Part shown: positions 27,958 to 35,364 of the stretch, one piece after another | Layout of the letters: the number at the start of each line of letters is the position of its first letter | Numbering within the stretch: the stretch's first letter is position 1 | Source: Spirochaetota bacterium | GTDB taxonomy: Bacteria > Spirochaetota > GWE2-31-10 | Assembly: GCA_022361115.1 (NCBI GenBank) | Contig: JAKSBL010000060.1 | Location: forward strand, 1 to 35,364 | Direction of reading: 5' to 3' | DNA: 35,364 bases | The notes under the pieces: model-generated | Databases searched by the model: none | Told to the model about the DNA's origin: nothing | What the model saw: the letters and a program-made list of their open reading frames with translations, nothing else | Program-made: the position numbers and the translations under genes

Positions 27958-27986
27958 TTAAACGGAGAAGAGTGCAAAAGGTTTCA
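27958..27986 (-). promoter_or_regulatory. Putative ECF-type autoregulatory promoter (TGAAACC-15-CGTTTAA)
   Basis: On the minus strand TGAAACCTTTTGCACTCTTCTCCGTTTAA, 37 nt before the sigma ATG. A sigma70-like TTGCAC-18-TATAAA overlaps it. Confidence 0.45.
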
Positions 27987-28059
27987 TTTTTTGGAAAAAA
28001 TTGTACGAAGAGAAATACTAGGAAAAAACACTGGACATGAAAAGATTTTTGCTTTTAGG

Positions 28060-28689
28060 CTAACTTAGTTTTTCTGCATACTGTATCCGTCCTTTTTCTG
28101 ACAGAACGCCGTCAAACATAACAATTAATACAGAATCAAATAACTCAGAGACAGAAATAGGTAGTTCTTCAATGATATTCGTGGTCAATACATTTTTAAT
28201 GGCTTCAAAATAAAAACGAACTACCAGGCTGGTATTAAAAACTGGTTTAAAAACACCTTCCTTGATTCCAGCTTCAACCAGACCTTCACATTGTTTTAGC
28301 AGTTCATCAGACTCAAAAGTCTTGATTTGCTCCCAGAGAAAAGGAAACTTACTTTTTAAATCCTTAATCAATGGTTTAGAAAAAAAGGACATCTTTATTG
28401 CAGCAGTTTTTAGGATCAGTTTCACTTTATCAATTAAATCATAATCTGAATTCTGGATAATTTGCTCAATTTCTTTTAAGATTTCGTCTTTACGTTTTAC
28501 AAAAACAGCTTGTAAGATCATTTCTTTTTTTGGAAAATATTTATAAAGGGTTTTTTTACTAATGGCTAAACGCTCAGCTATCTCATCTGTAGTAATTTTT
28601 GTATAACCGTATTGAAAAAATAATTCTGCAGCCAGCTTCAGTATCCGGGCTTCCACAACCGGGTCATGACTTTCATTAGGAATATCCAT
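28060..28689 (-). CDS. TetR-family transcriptional regulator
   Basis: ILKLAAELFFQYGYTKITTDEIAERLAISKKTLYKYFPKKEMIL. Confidence 0.95.
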   Translation of the reverse strand: MDIPNESHDPVVEARILKLAAELFFQYGYTKITTDEIAERLAISKKTLYKYFPKKEMILQAVFVKRKDEILKEIEQIIQNSDYDLIDKVKLILKTAAIKMSFFSKPLIKDLKSKFPFLWEQIKTFESDELLKQCEGLVEAGIKEGVFKPVFNTSLVVRFYFEAIKNVLTTNIIEELPISVSELFDSVLIVMFDGVLSEKGRIQYAEKLS

Positions 28690-28711
28690 AATAACTTCCA
28701 GTTTATTTTAT

Positions 28712-28740
28712 ACTATGGATACTAAAATGGTATTTATAGT
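28712..28740. promoter_or_regulatory. Imperfect palindrome upstream of tetR, candidate operator
   Basis: ACTATGGATAC-taaaatg-GTATTTATAGT (9/11 paired); related half-site TGGTATTCATAGT at 28833-28845 before the divergent gene. Confidence 0.5.
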
Positions 28741-28878
28741 TTCCTTTTTTATGATAACAGATTATCAAAAATCGTCAATAAGTTTATGAAGAAAAATTAA
28801 CCATTAAATATCTTCACATAATTGGAAAATTTATGGTATTCATAGTATAATTAACTAAAAAAAAGAAAAGTGGCCTGA

Positions 28879-30546
28879 ATGAAACATCCAGAAAATATCC
28901 AGATTGAAATACATAACCAAAAACCAATAGAAATTCCTTCAGGAACCCGGGTTTATCAGTTGATAAAACATCATCCTTCTAAAAACTACCCCTATGTTGC
29001 TGCGATGATCAATAACAATGTGTGTTCCTTAAATACTGTCTTAACCATTAATGCAAAAGTAAAATTTCTCACTATCGAATCCATGACAGGTATGGAAGTC
29101 TATCGCCGAAGTTTAGCCATACTTTTATCTAAAGCAATTCATGTCCTTTTTCCTAAAGCGAAATTGATCATTAGCCACTCTATTGCTCATGGTTTTTATT
29201 ATGATCTGGAAAATATTGATCTTCCTATTGATAAAAATATCTTAGAAAAAATCAAAAATCAAATGCTTACCTTTATCAATGAGGATATTCCTATTTTTGA
29301 AATTGAGTTAGGTTATGAAGAAGCTCTAAACTGGTTAGATTCCCAAAAGCAAAAGGATGAATATAATTTATTAAAAGCAAAAAATCTGGAAAAAGTTTCA
29401 TTCTATCAAATCAATCATTACCAAGAAATGGCTTTTGGCACAGTTGTTCCCAGAACAGGAGTATTAAAAGCATTTGACTTATCTATCTATCATCCAGGTT
29501 TTATCTTAAGATTTCCCAGCCCTGAAAATCCTGATAAAATTGCTACGTATCAGGACTTTCATAACCTTTTTCAAACCTATCGAGAAAGAAAAAACTGGGG
29601 CCGTATTCTCGCTATCCATAATGTTGGGGCTTTAAATGATCAGATTACCAATAAATCTATTGATGATATTGTTCTGATAGTAGAAGCCTTACAGGAAAAA
29701 AAACTAGCTGAAATTTCCGATCAAATCAATCAGCAAAAAGAACAGTTAAAACTGGTCCTCATTGCAGGCCCTTCCAGTTCAGGTAAAACCACATTTGCCA
29801 AAAGGCTAAGTGTGCAGTTCAGAGTCATTGGCCTCAATCCTATCAATCTATCTTTAGATAATTATTTTATTGACCGGGAAAAAACGCCTCGAGATGCGGA
29901 AGGTAATTATGATTTTGAATCTTTAGGTGCCTTGGATATTGAACTATTTAATCAGCAGTTAGTAGAATTGTTTTCTGGCCAGGAGGTGAAACTGCCTAGT
30001 TTTAATTTTAAAACCGGAAAAAGAGTCTATAAAGGCAATACCTTAAAGATGGATAAAGGACATATTCTGATTATTGAAGGGATTCATGGGCTTAATGAAA
30101 AACTAACCTATAAAGTTCCCTTAGAAAATAAGTTTAAAATTTTTGTTTCAGCCCTTTCCCAGATCAAACTCAATTCTAAAAACCGTATTTCCACAACTGA
30201 CACTCGGTTATTGCGTCGAATGATCAGAGACAGCCGGTTCAGAGGATTTACCGCTTTGCAAACTCTTCAACTCTGGCCTAAAGTAATAGCAGGTGAGAAG
30301 AAAAATATCACCCCTTTTCAAGCACAAACCGATGCTATCTTTAACTCAGCTTTAGATTATGAATTTGGGGTGATCAAGCAATTTGCTTTGCCTTTATTGA
30401 AAGAAATTAAACCTTATCATCAGCAATACTATAAAGCAGTACATCTTATCAGTTTTTTAGAATATTTTAAACCGATTGATGATGCAATTGTACCTTCAAA
30501 TTCCATTCTTCGAGAATTTATTGGTAATTCCCGGTTTCATTATTAA
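28879..30546 (+). CDS. TGS/ThrRS-like N-terminus fused to uridine-kinase-like P-loop kinase (nucleoside kinase family)
   Basis: TGS-like N-terminus (IQIEIHNQKPIEIPSGTRVYQLI), ThrRS-like AKLIISHSIAHGFYYDL, kinase IAGPSSSGKTTFAKRLSVQF, LDNYFIDREKTPRD, ILIIEGIHGLN, TDTRLLRRMIRDSRFRG. Confidence 0.87.
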   Translation: MKHPENIQIEIHNQKPIEIPSGTRVYQLIKHHPSKNYPYVAAMINNNVCSLNTVLTINAKVKFLTIESMTGMEVYRRSLAILLSKAIHVLFPKAKLIISHSIAHGFYYDLENIDLPIDKNILEKIKNQMLTFINEDIPIFEIELGYEEALNWLDSQKQKDEYNLLKAKNLEKVSFYQINHYQEMAFGTVVPRTGVLKAFDLSIYHPGFILRFPSPENPDKIATYQDFHNLFQTYRERKNWGRILAIHNVGALNDQITNKSIDDIVLIVEALQEKKLAEISDQINQQKEQLKLVLIAGPSSSGKTTFAKRLSVQFRVIGLNPINLSLDNYFIDREKTPRDAEGNYDFESLGALDIELFNQQLVELFSGQEVKLPSFNFKTGKRVYKGNTLKMDKGHILIIEGIHGLNEKLTYKVPLENKFKIFVSALSQIKLNSKNRISTTDTRLLRRMIRDSRFRGFTALQTLQLWPKVIAGEKKNITPFQAQTDAIFNSALDYEFGVIKQFALPLLKEIKPYHQQYYKAVHLISFLEYFKPIDDAIVPSNSILREFIGNSRFHY

Positions 30547-30597
30547 TAACGATCCTGACTGCAAGCAACTTATGACTAATCAATAAGGAAAACACAA

Positions 30598-31092
30598 ATG
30601 GTAACAGAAAAACTAAATTTAGAAACACATTTGCGGCCCTTAACAGAATTGATTCAAAAATCTTTTCGAACTGTGGCAGATGATTTTGAATTAAACGAAA
30701 AAACCGCTCCAACCAATCCTGCATTTATCAAAAGCCGGGATATATTAAAAGTGACACAGGAAAAAGAAATGGCTTTTTACGGTTATTCTGAAAACCAAAA
30801 ATTAGTTGGTTGTTATGCATTAGAAAAAGCAAGCCAGCAGATTTACTATTTAGAAAGATTGGCCGTTGATCCAGGTTATCGTCATAAAGGTTTAGGAAAA
30901 AAGCTTGTACAAGATGCAAGGGAACGAGTTCGAAATAGTGGAGGAGAAAAAATATCTATTGGAATTATTGATGAACACAAGAGGCTAAAAAACTGGTATA
31001 TCGATTTAGGATTTCAAATTAAGGGATTGAAAAGGTTTGAGCACCTTCCCTTTACTGTTTGTTTTTTAGAAATTTCAGTGCTTTCAGAGTAA
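30598..31092 (+). CDS. GNAT acetyltransferase
   Basis: YYLERLAVDPGYRHKGLGKKLVQDARERVRNSGGEKISIGII...LKNWYIDLGFQI. Confidence 0.9.
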   Translation: MVTEKLNLETHLRPLTELIQKSFRTVADDFELNEKTAPTNPAFIKSRDILKVTQEKEMAFYGYSENQKLVGCYALEKASQQIYYLERLAVDPGYRHKGLGKKLVQDARERVRNSGGEKISIGIIDEHKRLKNWYIDLGFQIKGLKRFEHLPFTVCFLEISVLSE

Positions 31093-31104
31093 GTTTTTAT
31101 TAAT

Positions 31105-31680
31105 TTAAACCCTCTTGTAATTTAAACCAATAAAATTGGTTAAAATATTGAGAATTTTAACTGTATCACCTGGAAATTTTTCTAAATCTTCCTGTAATTT
31201 TTTAAAATTATGATAAAGAACTTTTTTCACATACTCTTTTTCTTTGGCTATTTGTTCTTTCCGTTTTACCAGGAGTTTTTTTCTTTTATTTTTATCCAGA
31301 GTTTCATGATATTGATCATCAATTTGTTTTATCTCCAGATTGTAACTCATCACATAATTATGAATATTTTCACTTAAATACATTTGCATGTTATTGAGAG
31401 CTTTATTAAAAATAAAAGCTAATTTGTTGATGACGAATTGATCATCTTCATTGGCTAATTGGCTGATCTGATAAATATCCTTTTCTATTTGATAAAAAAA
31501 GGTAGCAAAACTGTTCAATACAAAAGAGTAAATCATTTTCGCACAAAAAATTGTTGATATATATATTTCTTTGCGCTCATCTTCTTCAGGTAACTCTACA
31601 TTAATCATATTGTAGGATGGATCAGTTAAAACATTTTGAATATGTTCTTTCAGTTTGCTTATTGCTTCTTTTCCCTGCAT
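31105..31680 (-). CDS. Hypothetical helical protein
   Basis: Coding-like ORF; Met at 31680 has AAGGA 8-9 nt upstream; no recognised family. Confidence 0.6.
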   Translation of the reverse strand: MQGKEAISKLKEHIQNVLTDPSYNMINVELPEEDERKEIYISTIFCAKMIYSFVLNSFATFFYQIEKDIYQISQLANEDDQFVINKLAFIFNKALNNMQMYLSENIHNYVMSYNLEIKQIDDQYHETLDKNKRKKLLVKRKEQIAKEKEYVKKVLYHNFKKLQEDLEKFPGDTVKILNILTNFIGLNYKRV

Positions 31681-31836
31681 ATTATAATCCTTTTTTGCTA
31701 TGACTTTTTGTATATTTTCGGTTTTTTTCAGGTTTTTATGAGAAGTGAGCTTGTTATTTAACAAAAAGTTAATAAGTAACCAAAATGAGATAAGTTGTAA
31801 GTCTATAAGCTGGGCTGATAGGATTGAACAACCATT

Positions 31837-32823
31837 TTATCCGATTTTAATTCTTAGCAGTTCTTCTACTTTATTTTGAAAGGATTGGGGTATTGGCGCC
31901 TGGTAAGTATGATTATCTTCCAGAGTGATCGATTGACAATGTAAATAGTACCGGTCTATCTGGTTGAGAAGCGAAAAGGATTGAGACTGTTGGCTGTTAT
32001 ACTTTGCATCTCCCAATAATGGATGGCCTGCAGTTGTCAGATGTGCACGGATTTGGTGTTTTTTCCCTGTCCAAAGATTCACTTTTACTAAAGTAACATT
32101 TTTATCTGATTTTATTGGTTCAATCAAAGTAGCAGAAAAATCAGGATTTTCTTTTAAATACCGATTTTTATCAGGAATAATCATTTTTTTTTGAAAGGAG
32201 TGGACTTTTACCATATTATCCCGGTTGGGCCGGGCATCAATTTGAGAAATGAGCAGCTGAGATTGGATGATTTTTCCATAGCAAAGAGCCAGGTAAATCT
32301 TACATGTAGTTCGCTCACGAAAGGCTTTTGTGATTTCCTGAAGAGCCGTTTGGGTTTTGGCAATCATTACTATGCCTGAGGTATTAGCATCTAAGCGGTT
32401 ACAACAGGCAGGAGTAAAATTATTTTGTGGGGAATATTCTCTCTTACGGTAGAGATAAGCTTTAACCCCTTCGATCAGGGTTTTTTGGTAATTTCTTTTA
32501 TCAGGATGGACTATTAATCCTCTGGGTTTATTCACCACCAGCAATAAGTTATCTTCAAAGACAATATCCAAGTTCATTCTAACATTTTTAAATTTATCCC
32601 TTTGCCCTTCATGTTCTTGAAAATGCTGATCTTTTAAATAAAGTTGTATTTTATCATTGGCCTGCAAAAAATAATGACTGTCTGTTTTTTTTCCATTTAC
32701 CAGCACAATTTTTTTTCGAATGACTTTAAAAACTTCAGTATTTCTCATTTGGGGAAAAAGTTCTTTTAAGAGACGGAATAATTTTTTACCGGAAGTTTTT
32801 GAATCGACAATAATTTCTCGCAA
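31837..32823 (-). CDS. RluA-family 23S rRNA pseudouridine synthase with S4-like N-terminus
   Basis: CNRLDANTSGIVMIAKT catalytic motif; GLIVHPDKRNYQKTL; GKKHQIRAHLTTAGHPLLGDAKY. Confidence 0.93.
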   Translation of the reverse strand: MREIIVDSKTSGKKLFRLLKELFPQMRNTEVFKVIRKKIVLVNGKKTDSHYFLQANDKIQLYLKDQHFQEHEGQRDKFKNVRMNLDIVFEDNLLLVVNKPRGLIVHPDKRNYQKTLIEGVKAYLYRKREYSPQNNFTPACCNRLDANTSGIVMIAKTQTALQEITKAFRERTTCKIYLALCYGKIIQSQLLISQIDARPNRDNMVKVHSFQKKMIIPDKNRYLKENPDFSATLIEPIKSDKNVTLVKVNLWTGKKHQIRAHLTTAGHPLLGDAKYNSQQSQSFSLLNQIDRYYLHCQSITLEDNHTYQAPIPQSFQNKVEELLRIKIG

Positions 32824-32824
32824 T

Positions 32825-35326
32825 TTAGACTTCCATTTCTTCTGCTAAATTATTTAAATAATGATGGATATTGTCCAGCTTTTTCTTTTCCTTCTCTGTC
32901 CAGGCTTTAATATCAAACTCAAAAAGGATTTCCAAAGAGTTAAGATTTTCTTCAATAGCAGTAAAAAAATCATACTCTAAATAATAATCATAGGTATCCT
33001 CTCCCAAATAACGAAGAGTCAAAAAACCTGCTTTCTTATTCTTTCTGGTACGTGCAGTAGGCCGGATGAGATTTGGTAAATAGCGATAAATGGTTGTCCA
33101 ATCATCAGGATAAAGTAAAAGTTGATTTCTAGGCCAGTCAAAATTCATTCCCTGGTCCAGATTAATCTTATCGAAATACTTTAAAAGAGAAGTAAAGTTG
33201 TCCTTTAAGATGATATAGTCTTTGTAAACCAATCGAGCTGAAATTTTACCAAAATCCATTCTCATGATTTTCGTTTTTCTATTCTGTAGCTGAATGATGA
33301 TTTGATAGGGCACATGAACCAAGCGTTCCTTTTTTATTTGAACCACATCAAAATATTTATCCAACACTTCAATCCGATCGGGTATTGTTTCTTTGGCTGG
33401 CCGTTTAGTGGTAGTCACAGCCACTACTTTACGAGGTTCTTTTTTGCTCGTAATTTGTTTATATTCATCAACAAAACAGGTTTTCACAATTTTTTCTGGA
33501 ACCATAACTGCGGTCCGTACATAAGTTCGGCCTGTATTAACGATTTCACCTCCAACAATCCAATCATGAGATTCTCCAAAGAGAAAAGATCCGGGATGAA
33601 TCCGAATATCCTGTTCAGTTGGAGAACGATAACTATTTCTTTTCTTATTCTCCTTTTTACACATATACTGACGGAGGCCGGCACTGATACAAATGGCAAT
33701 TTTATTATAATCAAACCCATCTTTGATTGGATAATTTCGGTCTATTACCATATCACAAAGCTGATGGTGAATTTTAACAATTTCGTTCATTGCTCTAGTA
33801 TCTAAATAATATTTTTTACAAAACAATTCCCGATCATTGCTATTCACATACTTATAAAAAACATTGAGCCAGGTAAAAAAATCTCCCCCCTTTGAACTTA
33901 ATTTTCGTTGTGCCTGACGACTTTCGATTTCTTCTCCTTTGGGGTAAAGAAAGGGAGTTTTTGTAGATAAAAAAGAGATTATAATTAATATTTTATTAGC
34001 CACTTGTGGATAATTAGTTAAAGCTTCAAAAAGAATTCGAGAGTGACGGGGACTCAGAGGAAAATCTACCATCATTTTGCCCATTTGAGTTAATTTGTTT
34101 TCTTCCAGGGCATTGAGGGAGTTTAGTGTTTCAATAGCAGAATAAACTGCTCCTCGATTAGGAGGAGAAATAAAATCAAATTCTGTATAATGGGTAATTC
34201 CTAAATCAGCCATTCTTAAAACGACTTCTGATAAATCAGTCCTGTATATTTCTTCTTTAGTAAACTCCTCACGAGCTTGGTAATCTTCTTCACTAAATAA
34301 ACGGTAAACTATTCCAGGAGCAGTTCTACCAGCCCGGCCAGAGCGCTGGTTACAAGATGCTTGAGAAATCATTTTTGTTTCTAAAAAGGAAGTAAAAGTT
34401 CGTGGATTATAATAATTCATCTTACAGAAACCAGGATCAATTACATGAATAATTCCATCAATGGTAATAGAAGTTTCTGCAATATTTGTAGCTACTACTA
34501 CTTTACGTTTGCCAGGAAAATCATGAAATACCCGGTTTTGTTCTTCCGGCGCTAAGCGAGCATAAATAGGTAAAACCGCTAATTTATATTTTTGATTAAC
34601 AGCTAATAATTCTAATTCTCGACAACAGGTTTTTATTATTTCCTCACCAGTCAAAAAGACTAAGACATCACCTTCAATTTTCTGGTGTTCTAAACGATCA
34701 ACAATCTGAACAATTCTTTCAATAATTTCATCAAAATCCCCTTTTTTATTGAGAGGAAGATATTTGATCTCCACTGGATAAGGTTTTGTCTCAACAGAAA
34801 TGATGGGAGCATCATGAAAGTATTGACTAAATAGGGGAGCATTAATAGTTGCAGAAGAAATGACTACTTTTAAGTCAGAACGCTCTTTTAAAATTTCTTT
34901 GAGTAATCCTAAAATAAAATCAATATTTAAACTTCGTTCATGTGCTTCATCAATCATCATAATAGAATACTTCTTTAGCAGAGGATCAGAGCGTAGTTCC
35001 TCTAACAATATTCCATCAGTCATGATTTTTATTTTAGTCTGTTCACTTGTATAATCGTCAAAACGGATTTTATAACCTACTAATTGACTTAACTGAGTGT
35101 TCATCTCTTCCGCTATTCGACTACTGACACCCATAGCAGCAATTCGGCGGGGTTGGGTAACTCCAATTAATCCCCAATTGTCCAATCCAGCTTCATAGAT
35201 AATTTGCGGTATTTGTGTTGTTTTACCAGACCCAGTAGGAGCTTCCACAACAATGACTTGATGTTTCTTTAAAGATCCAATAATAGTATCTTTGTATTGA
35301 TTGATGGCTAATAGTTCTTTTTGCAT
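32825..35326 (-). CDS. DEAH-box ATP-dependent helicase, HrpA/HrpB-like
   Basis: EAPTGSGKTTQIPQ, TQPRRIAA, MIDEAHERSLN, SSATINA, ATNIAETSITIDGIIHVID, QRSGRAGRTAPG; start near window edge, 35326 or 35359. Confidence 0.93.
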   Translation of the reverse strand: MQKELLAINQYKDTIIGSLKKHQVIVVEAPTGSGKTTQIPQIIYEAGLDNWGLIGVTQPRRIAAMGVSSRIAEEMNTQLSQLVGYKIRFDDYTSEQTKIKIMTDGILLEELRSDPLLKKYSIMMIDEAHERSLNIDFILGLLKEILKERSDLKVVISSATINAPLFSQYFHDAPIISVETKPYPVEIKYLPLNKKGDFDEIIERIVQIVDRLEHQKIEGDVLVFLTGEEIIKTCCRELELLAVNQKYKLAVLPIYARLAPEEQNRVFHDFPGKRKVVVATNIAETSITIDGIIHVIDPGFCKMNYYNPRTFTSFLETKMISQASCNQRSGRAGRTAPGIVYRLFSEEDYQAREEFTKEEIYRTDLSEVVLRMADLGITHYTEFDFISPPNRGAVYSAIETLNSLNALEENKLTQMGKMMVDFPLSPRHSRILFEALTNYPQVANKILIIISFLSTKTPFLYPKGEEIESRQAQRKLSSKGGDFFTWLNVFYKYVNSNDRELFCKKYYLDTRAMNEIVKIHHQLCDMVIDRNYPIKDGFDYNKIAICISAGLRQYMCKKENKKRNSYRSPTEQDIRIHPGSFLFGESHDWIVGGEIVNTGRTYVRTAVMVPEKIVKTCFVDEYKQITSKKEPRKVVAVTTTKRPAKETIPDRIEVLDKYFDVVQIKKERLVHVPYQIIIQLQNRKTKIMRMDFGKISARLVYKDYIILKDNFTSLLKYFDKINLDQGMNFDWPRNQLLLYPDDWTTIYRYLPNLIRPTARTRKNKKAGFLTLRYLGEDTYDYYLEYDFFTAIEENLNSLEILFEFDIKAWTEKEKKKLDNIHHYLNNLAEEMEV

Positions 35327-35364
35327 ATCCTCACTATAGCTGATAAACAAAAAAAGCAAAAGGT

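Noticed and set aside
33302-33805. 167 aa plus-strand ORF antisense to the HrpA-like helicase
   Set aside because: F/I/N/H-rich translation typical of the reverse strand of an AT-rich gene; no independent support.
1-35364. CRISPR arrays, rRNA, tRNA, prophage or intact IS elements
   Set aside because: No spaced direct repeats, tRNA-like cloverleaf/TpsiC motifs, transposase or phage structural ORFs were recognised by eye.

Overview
AT-rich bacterial window, mostly dense single-copy chromosomal genes. The mix (CheY-CheX pair, PilZ, HDOD, SpoA/FliM-like and SUMF1-type proteins) suggests a spirochaete-like host, but this is a low-confidence guess. I found no CRISPR array, rRNA, tRNA or intact IS element. 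Recognisable genes include a truncated GH13-type C-terminus, an FGE-sulfatase-domain protein, cheY-cheX, glyA, an M32 carboxypeptidase, an EF-G paralogue, PilZ and HATPase-HDOD signalling proteins, a ferritin-like gene interrupted by an in-frame amber codon, cutA, a nitroreductase, dpaL, Nif3-like, an HtrA-like protease, an SBP lipoprotein, GNATs, NagD-like HAD, lysC, a TGS/uridine-kinase-type protein, an RluA-type synthase and an HrpA-type helicase. Two loci look most unusual. (1) 21818-25561 encodes a ~1247 aa fusion of two tandem TrmO/TsaA-like domains with a complete UvrA-type tandem ABC ATPase whose UvrB-binding region looks shortened. (2) 25679-27920 is a compact operon of ECF sigma factor, soluble zf-HC2 anti-sigma and a permuted flagellar-switch-like protein (SpoA-SpoA-FliM core) without a GGxG motif, preceded by an ECF-like promoter. 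Secondary points are the amber-split rubrerythrin-like gene, a structured leader before cheY-cheX, a TetR operator-like palindrome, and an unexplained compositional patch near 20.05-20.22 kb.
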